Source of the DNA: an uncultured Bacteroidales bacterium
GTDB lineage: Bacteria > Bacteroidota > Bacteroidia > Bacteroidales > UBA932
Assembly (NCBI GenBank): GCA_902488725.1
Contig: CABTXO010000098.1
Coordinates: forward strand, 1 to 6,529
Length of the DNA stretch: 6,529 nucleotides
Reading direction: 5' to 3'
The notes under the pieces are model-generated. The model did no database searches and was not told the origin of the DNA. It saw only the letters and a program-made list of their open reading frames with translations. Positions 1 to 5,890 of this stretch are shown here, piece by piece; positions within the stretch are counted from its first letter, which is position 1; each line of letters begins with the position of its first letter. The translations under genes were made by a program, and so were the position numbers.

Positions 1-453
1 GCGGCGTACGGCACCGTGGCCCGCCGGCCCCGAAGCGTGTTGCGCGAGGCCGGTTCCTCGCCGTTCGGCCATGCGATCGGCCATGTTTTGCGCGTGGCCG
101 TCGGCATTCTGCAGCTCCTCGTCGGAGTGGCCATTCTCGCCGCAGGTCTCGGCTGTTATCAAGGAATATTCCCGTCCGGCATGACCTGCAACTATTTCTG
201 GTCCCGGCTCAGCGAGGAATGGCCTGTCGTCGCCGATTTCCTTTCGAAGCCGCTGTCCGTGATCCTGCTCGTGTCGGTGGCCGTCCTGCCCGCCATCGGC
301 ATGATCTACGGAGGTGTGATGATGCTGTTCAAATTAAAAGCCCCGAATTGGCGTCCGGGGCTTGTGATCTTTGTGTTGTGGCTGATCGCCTTGGTGGTGC
401 TCGGCGTCCTGATCGCGATGGCGGCCGTTTCCGGCACGTACGCGTGGACCTAG
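1..453 (+). CDS. C-terminal part of a PspC-like membrane protein (5' end outside window)
   Basis: The frame is open from base 1 to TAG at 451-453, giving 150 visible residues. The GTG at 16 is probably an internal valine, because the frame continues upstream of it. Three hydrophobic segments are visible, at about residues 29-53, 85-109 and 119-143. They are joined by a polar loop containing a cysteine pair (near 52 and 63) and by a short basic linker, KLKAPNWRPG. The order 'IYGG-MMLFK-K...-LVIFVLWLI' resembles the membrane part of Bacteroidota PspC-domain proteins, which belong to the envelope-stress (phage-shock) family; this comparison is from memory. The PspC domain itself would lie upstream and is not visible. 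The protein stops about seven residues after the last helix, whereas many relatives continue into a soluble C-terminal domain, so this may be a short form. It could also be an unrelated inner-membrane protein. Its stop overlaps that of the converging dikinase gene. Confidence 0.6.
   Translation, partial: AAYGTVARRPRSVLREAGSSPFGHAIGHVLRVAVGILQLLVGVAILAAGLGCYQGIFPSGMTCNYFWSRLSEEWPVVADFLSKPLSVILLVSVAVLPAIGMIYGGVMMLFKLKAPNWRPGLVIFVLWLIALVVLGVLIAMAAVSGTYAWT
450..453. other. Shared CTAG: overlapping convergent stop codons
   Basis: The palindrome CTAG provides TAG (451-453) for the plus-strand membrane-protein gene and TAG (complement of 450-452) for the minus-strand dikinase gene. The two reading frames therefore overlap by four bases with no intergenic spacer, and any transcription terminator for either gene must lie inside the other gene. 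Confidence 0.9.
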
Positions 454-3176
454 CGCTTGATCTGCTCGATGGCAGCCTGCGCGGCTGCCAGCCGGGCGAT
501 CGGGACGCGGTAAGGTGAGCAGGACACGTAGTCGATTCCGATCTTGTTGAAGAAACGGATGGAATCCGGATCGCCGCCATGCTCGCCGCAGACACCGCAC
601 TTCAGGTCGGGACGCTTGGCCCTTCCGCCCTGGATGCCGACTTCCACGAGCTTGCCGACGCCCTTCTGGTCGATCGTCTGGAACGGATCCGCATCCAGGA
701 TCTTGTTCCCGAGGTAGTCGCCCATGAAGGTGCCCACGTCGTCGCGTGAAAAGCCGAAGGTCATCTGGGTCAGGTCGTTCGTCCCGAAGGAGAAGAATTC
801 AGCCGCCCGGGCCATCCGGTCCGCAGTCAGCGCGGCACGCGGGATCTCGATCATCGTACCGAAACTGTAGATGATGAACTGCCGGGTGGTTCCCTCCACT
901 TCCGCTTTCACCTTGTCGCAGACGGCCCGCTGGAAGCTCAGTTCGCGCGCGGAGACCGTGACCGGGATCATGATTTCAGGCATCGGGTTGAAGCCTTCCT
1001 GCTGCAGTTCGGCCGTGGCCGTGAAGATGGCCCGGTACTGCGCCTCGGCGATCAGCGGGTAGGACATGTGCAGCCGGACACCGCGGTGTCCCATCATCGG
1101 GTTGACCTCGTGGAGCGCATCTCCGCGCTTCTCGATTTCCTTGACATTGATGCCGAGTTCCTTTGCCAGCTCCTTCTTCTTCTGCTCGGTCTTCGGTACG
1201 AATTCGTGGAGGGGCGGATCCAGCAGGCGGAACACCACCGGCTTGCCGTCCATGATCTTCATGGTGGACTTGACGGCGGCCTTGATGAAGGGCTCCAGTT
1301 CTGCGAGGGCGGCCTTCCGTTCCTTCTCGGTGTCGGACAGGATCATCTTGCGCAGTTTCGCAAGCGGGAGTTCGGAATGGGTCCCGTAGAACATGTGCTC
1401 CACGCGGAAGAGCCCGATGCCTTCGGCTCCGAAACCGAGCGCCTTCTCCGCGTCTTCCGGAGTGTCGGCGTTCGTCCGGATGCCCAGCCTGCGGAACTTG
1501 TCGCACAGGGACATGAACTTGATGAACAGGGGATTCTCGGAGGCGTCCATGGTGTCGATCCTGGAACCGTAGACCATGCCCTTGGAGCCGTTGAGGCTCA
1601 GCCAGTCACCCTCCTTGTACACTTCCTTTCCGCCGAACTTGACGGTCTTGTTCTTCAGGTCGATGGACATGGACTCGCAGCCGACGATGCAGCATTTGCC
1701 CCAGCCACGCGCCACGAGGGCTGCGTGGGAGGTCATTCCGCCGCGGGTCGTCAGGATGCCCTTGGAGGCGCGCATGCCTTCGATGTCTTCCGGGGAAGTC
1801 TCTTCCCGGACCAGAATCGTCTTTTCACCGCGAGAGGCTGCCTCCATGGCAGCTTCGGAGGTGAACACGATCTGTCCGACGGCGCCGCCCGGGGAGGCGG
1901 GCAGACCGATGGCCAGCTGCTTCGCCTTCTTCTCCGACGACGGGTCGAGGATCGGGTGCAGGATCTCGTCCAGCTGGGAAGGGGAGACCCGCATCACGGC
2001 TGTCTTCTCGTCGATCATTTTTTCTTCAACCATGTCCATGGCCATCTGCAGGGCCGCCAGACCGGTACGCTTGCCGATCCGGCACTGGAGCATCCAGAGC
2101 TTGCCTTCCTGGATCGTGAATTCGATGTCCTGCATGTCGTGGAAGTGTTCCTCAAGGCGGAGCCGGATTTCGTCCAGCTGCTTGTAGACTGCCGGCATCG
2201 CCTTTTCCAGGGACGGGAGTTTCTTGTTGTTCGTCGACTTGGTGGCCTCGTTCAGCGGGTTCGGGGTCCGGATGCCCGCGACGACATCCTCGCCCTGGGC
2301 ATTGATGAGCCATTCTCCGTAGAACTTGTTGTCACCGGTCGCAGGATTGCGGGAGAAGGCCACGCCTGTCGCGGAAGTCTCGCCCATGTTTCCGAACACC
2401 ATGGACTGCACGTTCACGGCCGTGCCCCAGTCATCGGGAATCTTCTCGATGCGGCGGTAGGCGATGGCCCGCTTCCCGTTCCAGGACTTGAATACGCCGC
2501 CGATGGAGCCCCAGAGCTGCTGTTCAGCGGAATCGGGAAACTCCACACCCAGCACTTCCTTGACTTTCACCTTGAACTGTTCGCTCAGTGTCTTCAGTTC
2601 TTCAGCCGTGATGTCCGTGTCGGACTTGTAGCCCTTTTTCTCCTTGAGTTCGAACATCATGCGGTCGAGCTGCTGGCGAATGCCCTGGCCGTCGGCCGGT
2701 TCGATCCCTTCCGCCTTTTCCATCACGACGTCCGAGTACATCATGATGAGCCTGCGGTACGCGTCATAGACGAAACGCGGATTGCCGGTCTTCTTGATCA
2801 GGCCCGGAAGCGTGGCGGAGCAGAGTCCGATGTTGAGGATCGTGTCCATCATGCCCGGCATGGAACTGCGGGCGCCGGAACGGCAGCTCACGAGGAGCGG
2901 ATCTTCCGGATCGCCGAACTTCTTCCCCATGATCTTCTCGGTGGCATGCATCGCGGCGGTCACCTCCCGCTTGAATTCGGGGGTGAAGCCGCCGCCGAGG
3001 GAATAGTATTCCGTGCAGCACTCGGTCGTGATCGTGAATCCAGCCGGCACAGGCATGCCGAGCTTGCTCATTTCCGCGAGATTGGCGCCTTTTCCGCCCA
3101 GCAGCTCGCGCATCTGTCCGTCTCCTTCCGCGGCGCTTCCGCCGAACCGGTAGACCCTTTTCTTGGTTTCCAACAT
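450..3176 (-). CDS. ppdK: Pyruvate, phosphate dikinase
   Basis: This cytosolic enzyme interconverts ATP + Pi + pyruvate and AMP + PPi + PEP, linking glycolysis and gluconeogenesis to pyrophosphate. At 908 residues it is full length for the family. The N-terminal nucleotide-binding domain has GGKGANLAEM (27-36), CRSGARSSMPGMMDT (98-112) and the ATP-grasp end WMLQCRIGKRTG (361-372). The swivelling phosphohistidine domain has TRGGMTSHAA, with catalytic His484. The C-terminal PEP/pyruvate barrel has GIRTNAD (Arg567), GLFRVEHMF (588-596), EVNPMMGHRGVRL (690-702), FFSFGTNDLTQ (794-804) and CGEHGGDP with the acid/base Cys863. No key residue is missing. ATG at 3176 gives the expected MLETKKRVYRFGG beginning. 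There is no Shine-Dalgarno motif, and the leader is AT-rich as is usual in Bacteroidota. A candidate promoter in the 83-base upstream spacer suggests transcription separate from phoH. No DUF299 regulatory protein is visible nearby. Confidence 0.98.
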   Translation of the reverse strand: MLETKKRVYRFGGSAAEGDGQMRELLGGKGANLAEMSKLGMPVPAGFTITTECCTEYYSLGGGFTPEFKREVTAAMHATEKIMGKKFGDPEDPLLVSCRSGARSSMPGMMDTILNIGLCSATLPGLIKKTGNPRFVYDAYRRLIMMYSDVVMEKAEGIEPADGQGIRQQLDRMMFELKEKKGYKSDTDITAEELKTLSEQFKVKVKEVLGVEFPDSAEQQLWGSIGGVFKSWNGKRAIAYRRIEKIPDDWGTAVNVQSMVFGNMGETSATGVAFSRNPATGDNKFYGEWLINAQGEDVVAGIRTPNPLNEATKSTNNKKLPSLEKAMPAVYKQLDEIRLRLEEHFHDMQDIEFTIQEGKLWMLQCRIGKRTGLAALQMAMDMVEEKMIDEKTAVMRVSPSQLDEILHPILDPSSEKKAKQLAIGLPASPGGAVGQIVFTSEAAMEAASRGEKTILVREETSPEDIEGMRASKGILTTRGGMTSHAALVARGWGKCCIVGCESMSIDLKNKTVKFGGKEVYKEGDWLSLNGSKGMVYGSRIDTMDASENPLFIKFMSLCDKFRRLGIRTNADTPEDAEKALGFGAEGIGLFRVEHMFYGTHSELPLAKLRKMILSDTEKERKAALAELEPFIKAAVKSTMKIMDGKPVVFRLLDPPLHEFVPKTEQKKKELAKELGINVKEIEKRGDALHEVNPMMGHRGVRLHMSYPLIAEAQYRAIFTATAELQQEGFNPMPEIMIPVTVSARELSFQRAVCDKVKAEVEGTTRQFIIYSFGTMIEIPRAALTADRMARAAEFFSFGTNDLTQMTFGFSRDDVGTFMGDYLGNKILDADPFQTIDQKGVGKLVEVGIQGGRAKRPDLKCGVCGEHGGDPDSIRFFNKIGIDYVSCSPYRVPIARLAAAQAAIEQIKR
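471..489. other. GC-rich stem-loop inside the dikinase 3' end
   Basis: GGCAGCC (471-477) pairs perfectly with GGCTGCC (483-489) across a five-base loop. It starts 17 bases past the plus-strand TAG and lies in the alanine-rich C-terminal codons of the dikinase. No T-run follows on the plus strand, so it is at best a non-canonical transcript end for the membrane-protein gene. Alanine-rich coding (AAAQAA) is enough to explain it. Confidence 0.25.
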
Positions 3177-3179
3177 AAT

Positions 3180-3194
3180 TTATAATGATTATAA
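3180..3194. repeat. Perfect AT-rich palindrome in the ppdK leader
   Basis: TTATAAT-G-ATTATAA is a perfect 7-1-7 inverted repeat lying 4-18 bases upstream of the ppdK ATG, between the candidate promoter and the start codon. It could be an operator or a weak hairpin over the ribosome-loading region. AT-rich leaders are normal in this phylum and such sequence forms palindromes easily, so a function is not established. Confidence 0.5.
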
Positions 3195-3215
3195 TCTATT
3201 CAGATTTTTCGTCTG

Positions 3216-3247
3216 CAAATTTAGGACAAATCTTCCAGTATTGCAAT
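3216..3247 (-). promoter_or_regulatory. Candidate Bacteroidota-type promoter for ppdK
   Basis: Read on the minus strand, ATTG (3247-3244), a 20-base spacer and TAAATTTG (3223-3216) match the Bacteroidota vegetative promoter pattern TTTG / TAnnTTTG. The -7 element is an exact match and the -33 element matches at three of four bases. The predicted start of transcription is near 3210, leaving a leader of roughly 35 bases. The whole element fits in the spacer between phoH and ppdK. Confidence 0.6.
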
Positions 3248-3259
3248 TCTGTGCAAGAG

Positions 3260-4633
3260 CTACAGAAGTCTGGATGCGATGTCCGACAATTCGCTCCGCT
3301 CTCCGATCCGCAGGAAGATGTGTTCGAAGAGGCGTTGGCCCGCCATTTTCTCGTTCAGGTGCGAAAGGCCGTTCGACCATTGGTCCAGGTAGGGCTGGTC
3401 GATCTGGAAGATGTCGCCGTTGAATACCATCTTGGTCCCTTCGCCCGCACGGGTGATGATGGTCTTGACTTCGTGGGGCGTAAGGTTCTGGGCCTCGTCG
3501 CAGATCAAGAACACCTTCCCCAGGCTGCGGCCGCGGATGTAGGCGAGGGGAGAGATGATCAGTTTCTCTTCCTTGAGCATGTCGTCCAGCCTCAGCGCCT
3601 CCTTGCTGGAAGGCCTGAACTGCGCCTTGATGACATTGAAGTTGTCCATCAGCGGCTGGATGAACGGACTCATCTTCGTCTTTGCGTCCCCGGGCAGGAA
3701 ACCGATCTCCTGGTTGCCGAGGATGATGGTCGGACGGGTCAGGATGATCTGATCGTAGTCCCGGGCTTGTTCCAGCGCGGAAGCCAGAGCGATCAGGGTC
3801 TTGCCGGTGCCGGCACCGCCCGTCATGGACACGAGCTGGATCTTGGGATTCATACAGGCGTCGATGGCGAACTTCTGTTCATGGTTCCGCGGCTTGATCC
3901 CGTAGACATCGTGGCTCTTGACGAGCACGATCTTGCCGCGGTCGTCGTCGTAGCGCCCGCAGACGATCTGTTCCCCCCAGCGGAACTTGTACAGCTGGTT
4001 CGGCCGGGGTTTGTTCCGAGAAATCCGGTTCCACGGGATGGCGTTGTCCTGCCCGTAGGCAAGCGACTGCATCAGCGCGTCCGGCAGCTTGTCCAGGATC
4101 TGGACTTCCTTGTTGGCGTTCTCAACGTTCTCATCCTCGATCCGGTCGGTCAGGTAGTCCTGCACCTCCATTCCCGCGGCTTTCGACTTCATCCGCAGAT
4201 TGATGTCCTTGGTCACCAGGGCGACGAACTGGTTCGGATGGGTGTCGCGCACCCACACGGCGGTGGACAGGATCCGGTGGTCCGGAATATCGTCGTAGAA
4301 CATGTCCTTCATGTCCGCCGGGAAGGGGTGGTTCGGCTCGATCTTGATGCAGCCCAGTCCCTTTCCGATGGGAATCCCGTCCTTGCCGAAGAGCCTGCCT
4401 TCGGTGATGCGGTCGATCTCGCGCATGAAGCCCCGAGCGTTGTAGGCCAGGGCGTCGTTGCCTTTCTTGAACTTGTCCAGTTCTTCCACGACCGTGATGG
4501 GGATCACGAGATCGTTCTCCTGAAACTTCCGGATGGACTTGTAGTCATGCAGGATGACATTCGTGTCCAGCACGAAGATCTTCGGGCTCCTGTCGCCCTT
4601 GCTCTTGGATAGCACGTTTGCGTATTTCGCCAT
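3260..4633 (-). CDS. PhoH-family ATPase with N-terminal PIN domain (PhoH2 type)
   Basis: This 457-residue protein joins a PIN nuclease domain to a PhoH ATPase, the architecture of PhoH2/YlaK proteins, for which RNA helicase and ribonuclease activity is reported in some members. PIN acidic residues are visible in VLDTNVILHD (Asp23), VVEELDKF (Glu50/Glu51), DHRILS (Asp118) and TKDINLR (Asp143). The PhoH part has Walker A GGAGTGKT (272-279), Walker B LICDEAQN (376-383), a NGDIFQID sensor (405-412) and the C-terminal GERSELSDIA signature (444-453). Both active sites look intact. ATG at 4633 is chosen because MAKYANVLSKSKG leads directly into the PIN domain. The frame stays open further upstream only as a shadow of the preceding gene. 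It lies 17 bases after that gene's stop, so the two are probably co-transcribed. The RNA target and physiological role are unknown. Confidence 0.93.
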   Translation of the reverse strand: MAKYANVLSKSKGDRSPKIFVLDTNVILHDYKSIRKFQENDLVIPITVVEELDKFKKGNDALAYNARGFMREIDRITEGRLFGKDGIPIGKGLGCIKIEPNHPFPADMKDMFYDDIPDHRILSTAVWVRDTHPNQFVALVTKDINLRMKSKAAGMEVQDYLTDRIEDENVENANKEVQILDKLPDALMQSLAYGQDNAIPWNRISRNKPRPNQLYKFRWGEQIVCGRYDDDRGKIVLVKSHDVYGIKPRNHEQKFAIDACMNPKIQLVSMTGGAGTGKTLIALASALEQARDYDQIILTRPTIILGNQEIGFLPGDAKTKMSPFIQPLMDNFNVIKAQFRPSSKEALRLDDMLKEEKLIISPLAYIRGRSLGKVFLICDEAQNLTPHEVKTIITRAGEGTKMVFNGDIFQIDQPYLDQWSNGLSHLNEKMAGQRLFEHIFLRIGERSELSDIASRLL

Positions 4634-4650
4634 ATTCAATACAAATAACT

Positions 4651-5832
4651 TCAATCTTCCCCTTCCGAGGCCTGGCTGCTCAGAAGGGATTGCAGGATGC
4701 TCGCGATGCCGGAATCGCCGCCTGCCTTCACTTTCACGCTGCCGGACTTGGGGTCCGGATGCCCGATGGGGAAATAGGCCACATCCTGCAGCAGGAACTC
4801 GGCGTCGATGTAGTCGTAGTCGATGTCCTTGATCTGTATCAGTGCCCCCGGAACCTCGCCGAACAGCACCCGGATGCTCTTGTCCTCGTGGCTCGCGCTC
4901 ATGATGCAGCTCACGTCCACCGTGGCGCCGACCCCGTCGGTGCACATCAGTTTCAGTGCCGTCAGGAGGCCACCGTCCCCGACCGTTGCGCCTGCGGTCA
5001 CGATCCCGTCCTCCACGAGTTCGCGCACGACCTCGTAGCAGTCGATGAAATAGTCGGCGTCCCCGATCTCCGGGAAGGTGTTGCCCGCCGCTCCCAGACT
5101 TTCCTCCAGCACGGAGCCGCCCAGCCGGTAGGCGCAACTCTCGAAGGGCACGTAGATGATCCAGCTGTCCTTGTCCGGGACCAGGGTGTCGCCGTGCGCC
5201 TTCTTCCGTCCGAGCACGGGGTGCTCCGTACCGAAGGGGGCATCTCCCCCGAGATCGATGTACGTCTCGTCGTCCGGATTGTCCTCGGCGCCCGCACCCT
5301 TGCCGGAAGCGCCCACTTTGAAGGCGACTTGGCAGTCGCCGTCGGTTTCGCTGAAGGAATAGGCGTTCAGGCTGACGCCCAGCGCGTCGATGTATTCAAC
5401 GGCCTCCTCCACGGATGCGTAGAAGGATGCCATGTTCCCCAGCGCCTTGTCGTTCCACTTCCACCGCGCCTGCAGCTGCAGGTCGCCCAGGCGGAAATGC
5501 CCGCGCATCCAGATCGTGTCCAGGAGGGCCTTGGCGATCCGGCTCCGGGTGAAGCGGCCGGCAAACGCCAGCGGGCAGGGGCGTACCCGCCCGGCGGCTG
5601 CGACCGTCCGCGCGAGGTACTGCTGAATATGCCGGCCGTCGAACCGGAGGCTCGAAGGTGAGAGGTCCAGCGTTTCATCCACGATGGTTTCCGTGTCCCT
5701 GTCGCGGGGAGGCAGGTCCGTGCCTTCCGTCAGACAGGTATCCAGCAATTCGGCGGGCGTGAACTGCCGTCGCTGGCCGTCGATGACGTACACGGAGTGC
5801 AAAGCCGATGTTTTTCCTTTCATTCCGATCAT
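4651..5832 (-). CDS. Stand-alone PurL/AIR-synthase-like protein, probably divergent in activity
   Basis: The 393 residues resemble one half of FGAM synthase (PurL), an AIRS-N plus AIRS-C pair. The C-terminal domain has RLGGSVLEESLG (236-247), VGDGGLLTALKLM (284-296; PurL has SDGGL-VAL) and RVLFGEVPGALIQI (321-334; PurL has LFNEELGAVIQV). Residues about 70-165 follow the E. coli PurL second AIRS-N pattern as I remember it (LGDLQLQARWKW; FYASVEEAVEYIDALGVSL). However, the GKDS motif that should follow is replaced by NAYSFSE. There is no PurS-like N-terminal domain and no glutaminase domain. The first ~55 residues are unrecognised. Canonical PurL is about twice as long or longer, so this is unlikely to replace it. 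ThiL, SelD, HypE and PurM share the fold, but their motifs fit less well. ATG at 5832 gives MIGMKGK; ATG at 5823 is an alternative start. It is probably co-transcribed with the PIN-PhoH gene downstream and diverges from folC. Confidence 0.75.
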   Translation of the reverse strand: MIGMKGKTSALHSVYVIDGQRRQFTPAELLDTCLTEGTDLPPRDRDTETIVDETLDLSPSSLRFDGRHIQQYLARTVAAAGRVRPCPLAFAGRFTRSRIAKALLDTIWMRGHFRLGDLQLQARWKWNDKALGNMASFYASVEEAVEYIDALGVSLNAYSFSETDGDCQVAFKVGASGKGAGAEDNPDDETYIDLGGDAPFGTEHPVLGRKKAHGDTLVPDKDSWIIYVPFESCAYRLGGSVLEESLGAAGNTFPEIGDADYFIDCYEVVRELVEDGIVTAGATVGDGGLLTALKLMCTDGVGATVDVSCIMSASHEDKSIRVLFGEVPGALIQIKDIDYDYIDAEFLLQDVAYFPIGHPDPKSGSVKVKAGGDSGIASILQSLLSSQASEGED

Positions 5833-5842
5833 ATATATCGGT

Positions 5843-5858
5843 AAAATTACGTAATTTT
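5843..5858. repeat. Perfect 16-base palindrome in the divergent spacer
   Basis: AAAATTACGTAATTTT is an exact palindrome with no spacer. It contains TAATTTT on both strands, so it provides the core of a -7 element in each direction. It may be an operator, the symmetric centre of a bidirectional promoter, or both. Confidence 0.75.
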
Positions 5859-5859
5859 G
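5852..5859 (+). promoter_or_regulatory. Candidate -7 element for folC
   Basis: TAATTTTG is an exact match to the Bacteroidota -7 consensus TAnnTTTG, and would place a transcript start about 25 bases before the folC ATG. No TTTG is found at the expected -33 distance (near 5827-5833), so this promoter would be weak or depend on an activator. It lies two bases from the opposing -7 element of the PurL-like gene. Confidence 0.4.
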
Positions 5860-5870
5860 AACTCAGTTCA
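5858..5870. repeat. Second inverted repeat, TGAACT-C-AGTTCA
   Basis: This is a perfect 6-1-6 inverted repeat that shares base 5858 with the 16-base palindrome and overlaps the candidate -33 element of the PurL-like operon. It lies just downstream of the candidate folC -7 element. Its size and position suit a repressor site able to affect both genes, but no regulator is encoded in the window. Confidence 0.5.
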
Positions 5871-5890
5871 AAGCAACCTGGCGCAGAGAG

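Larger units (their letters stand above)
5842..5872 (-). promoter_or_regulatory. Candidate promoter for the PurL-like/phoH operon
   Basis: On the minus strand, TTTG (5872-5869), a 19-base spacer and TAATTTTA (5849-5842) fit the Bacteroidota TTTG / TAnnTTTG pattern; the only mismatch is the final base. Transcription would begin near 5837, leaving only about five bases before the ATG at 5832 or about fourteen before the ATG at 5823. The mRNA would therefore be nearly leaderless, or the second ATG is the true start. Confidence 0.55.

Noticed and set aside
1068..3185. A 705-codon open frame on the plus strand opposite ppdK
   Set aside because: It is in register with the ppdK codons. It stays open simply because ppdK avoids TTA, CTA and TCA codons over that stretch, which is usual in a GC-rich gene. 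The predicted protein is low in recognisable motifs, and ppdK is unambiguous.
3241..3256. TTGCA-ATTCTG-TGCAA as a terminator for phoH
   Set aside because: The stem is only five pairs, is not GC-rich, has no T-run after it on the minus strand, and overlaps the better-supported ppdK -33 element.
3185..4612. A 475-codon open frame on the plus strand opposite phoH, and a similar one at 4618-5661 opposite the PurL-like gene
   Set aside because: The frame opposite phoH is codon-aligned with the sense gene, and both can be explained by GC-rich codon use. Neither shows domain motifs, while the sense products are recognisable.
4634..5137. An N-terminal extension of 168 residues on the PhoH protein
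   Set aside because: The extension is an arginine- and glycine-rich shadow of the PurL-like gene on the same strand in another frame. The PhoH family starts just before the PIN domain, at the ATG at 4633.
5831..5838. ATATATAT as a functional repeat
   Set aside because: It is a short dinucleotide run in an AT-rich promoter spacer, of a length expected by chance.
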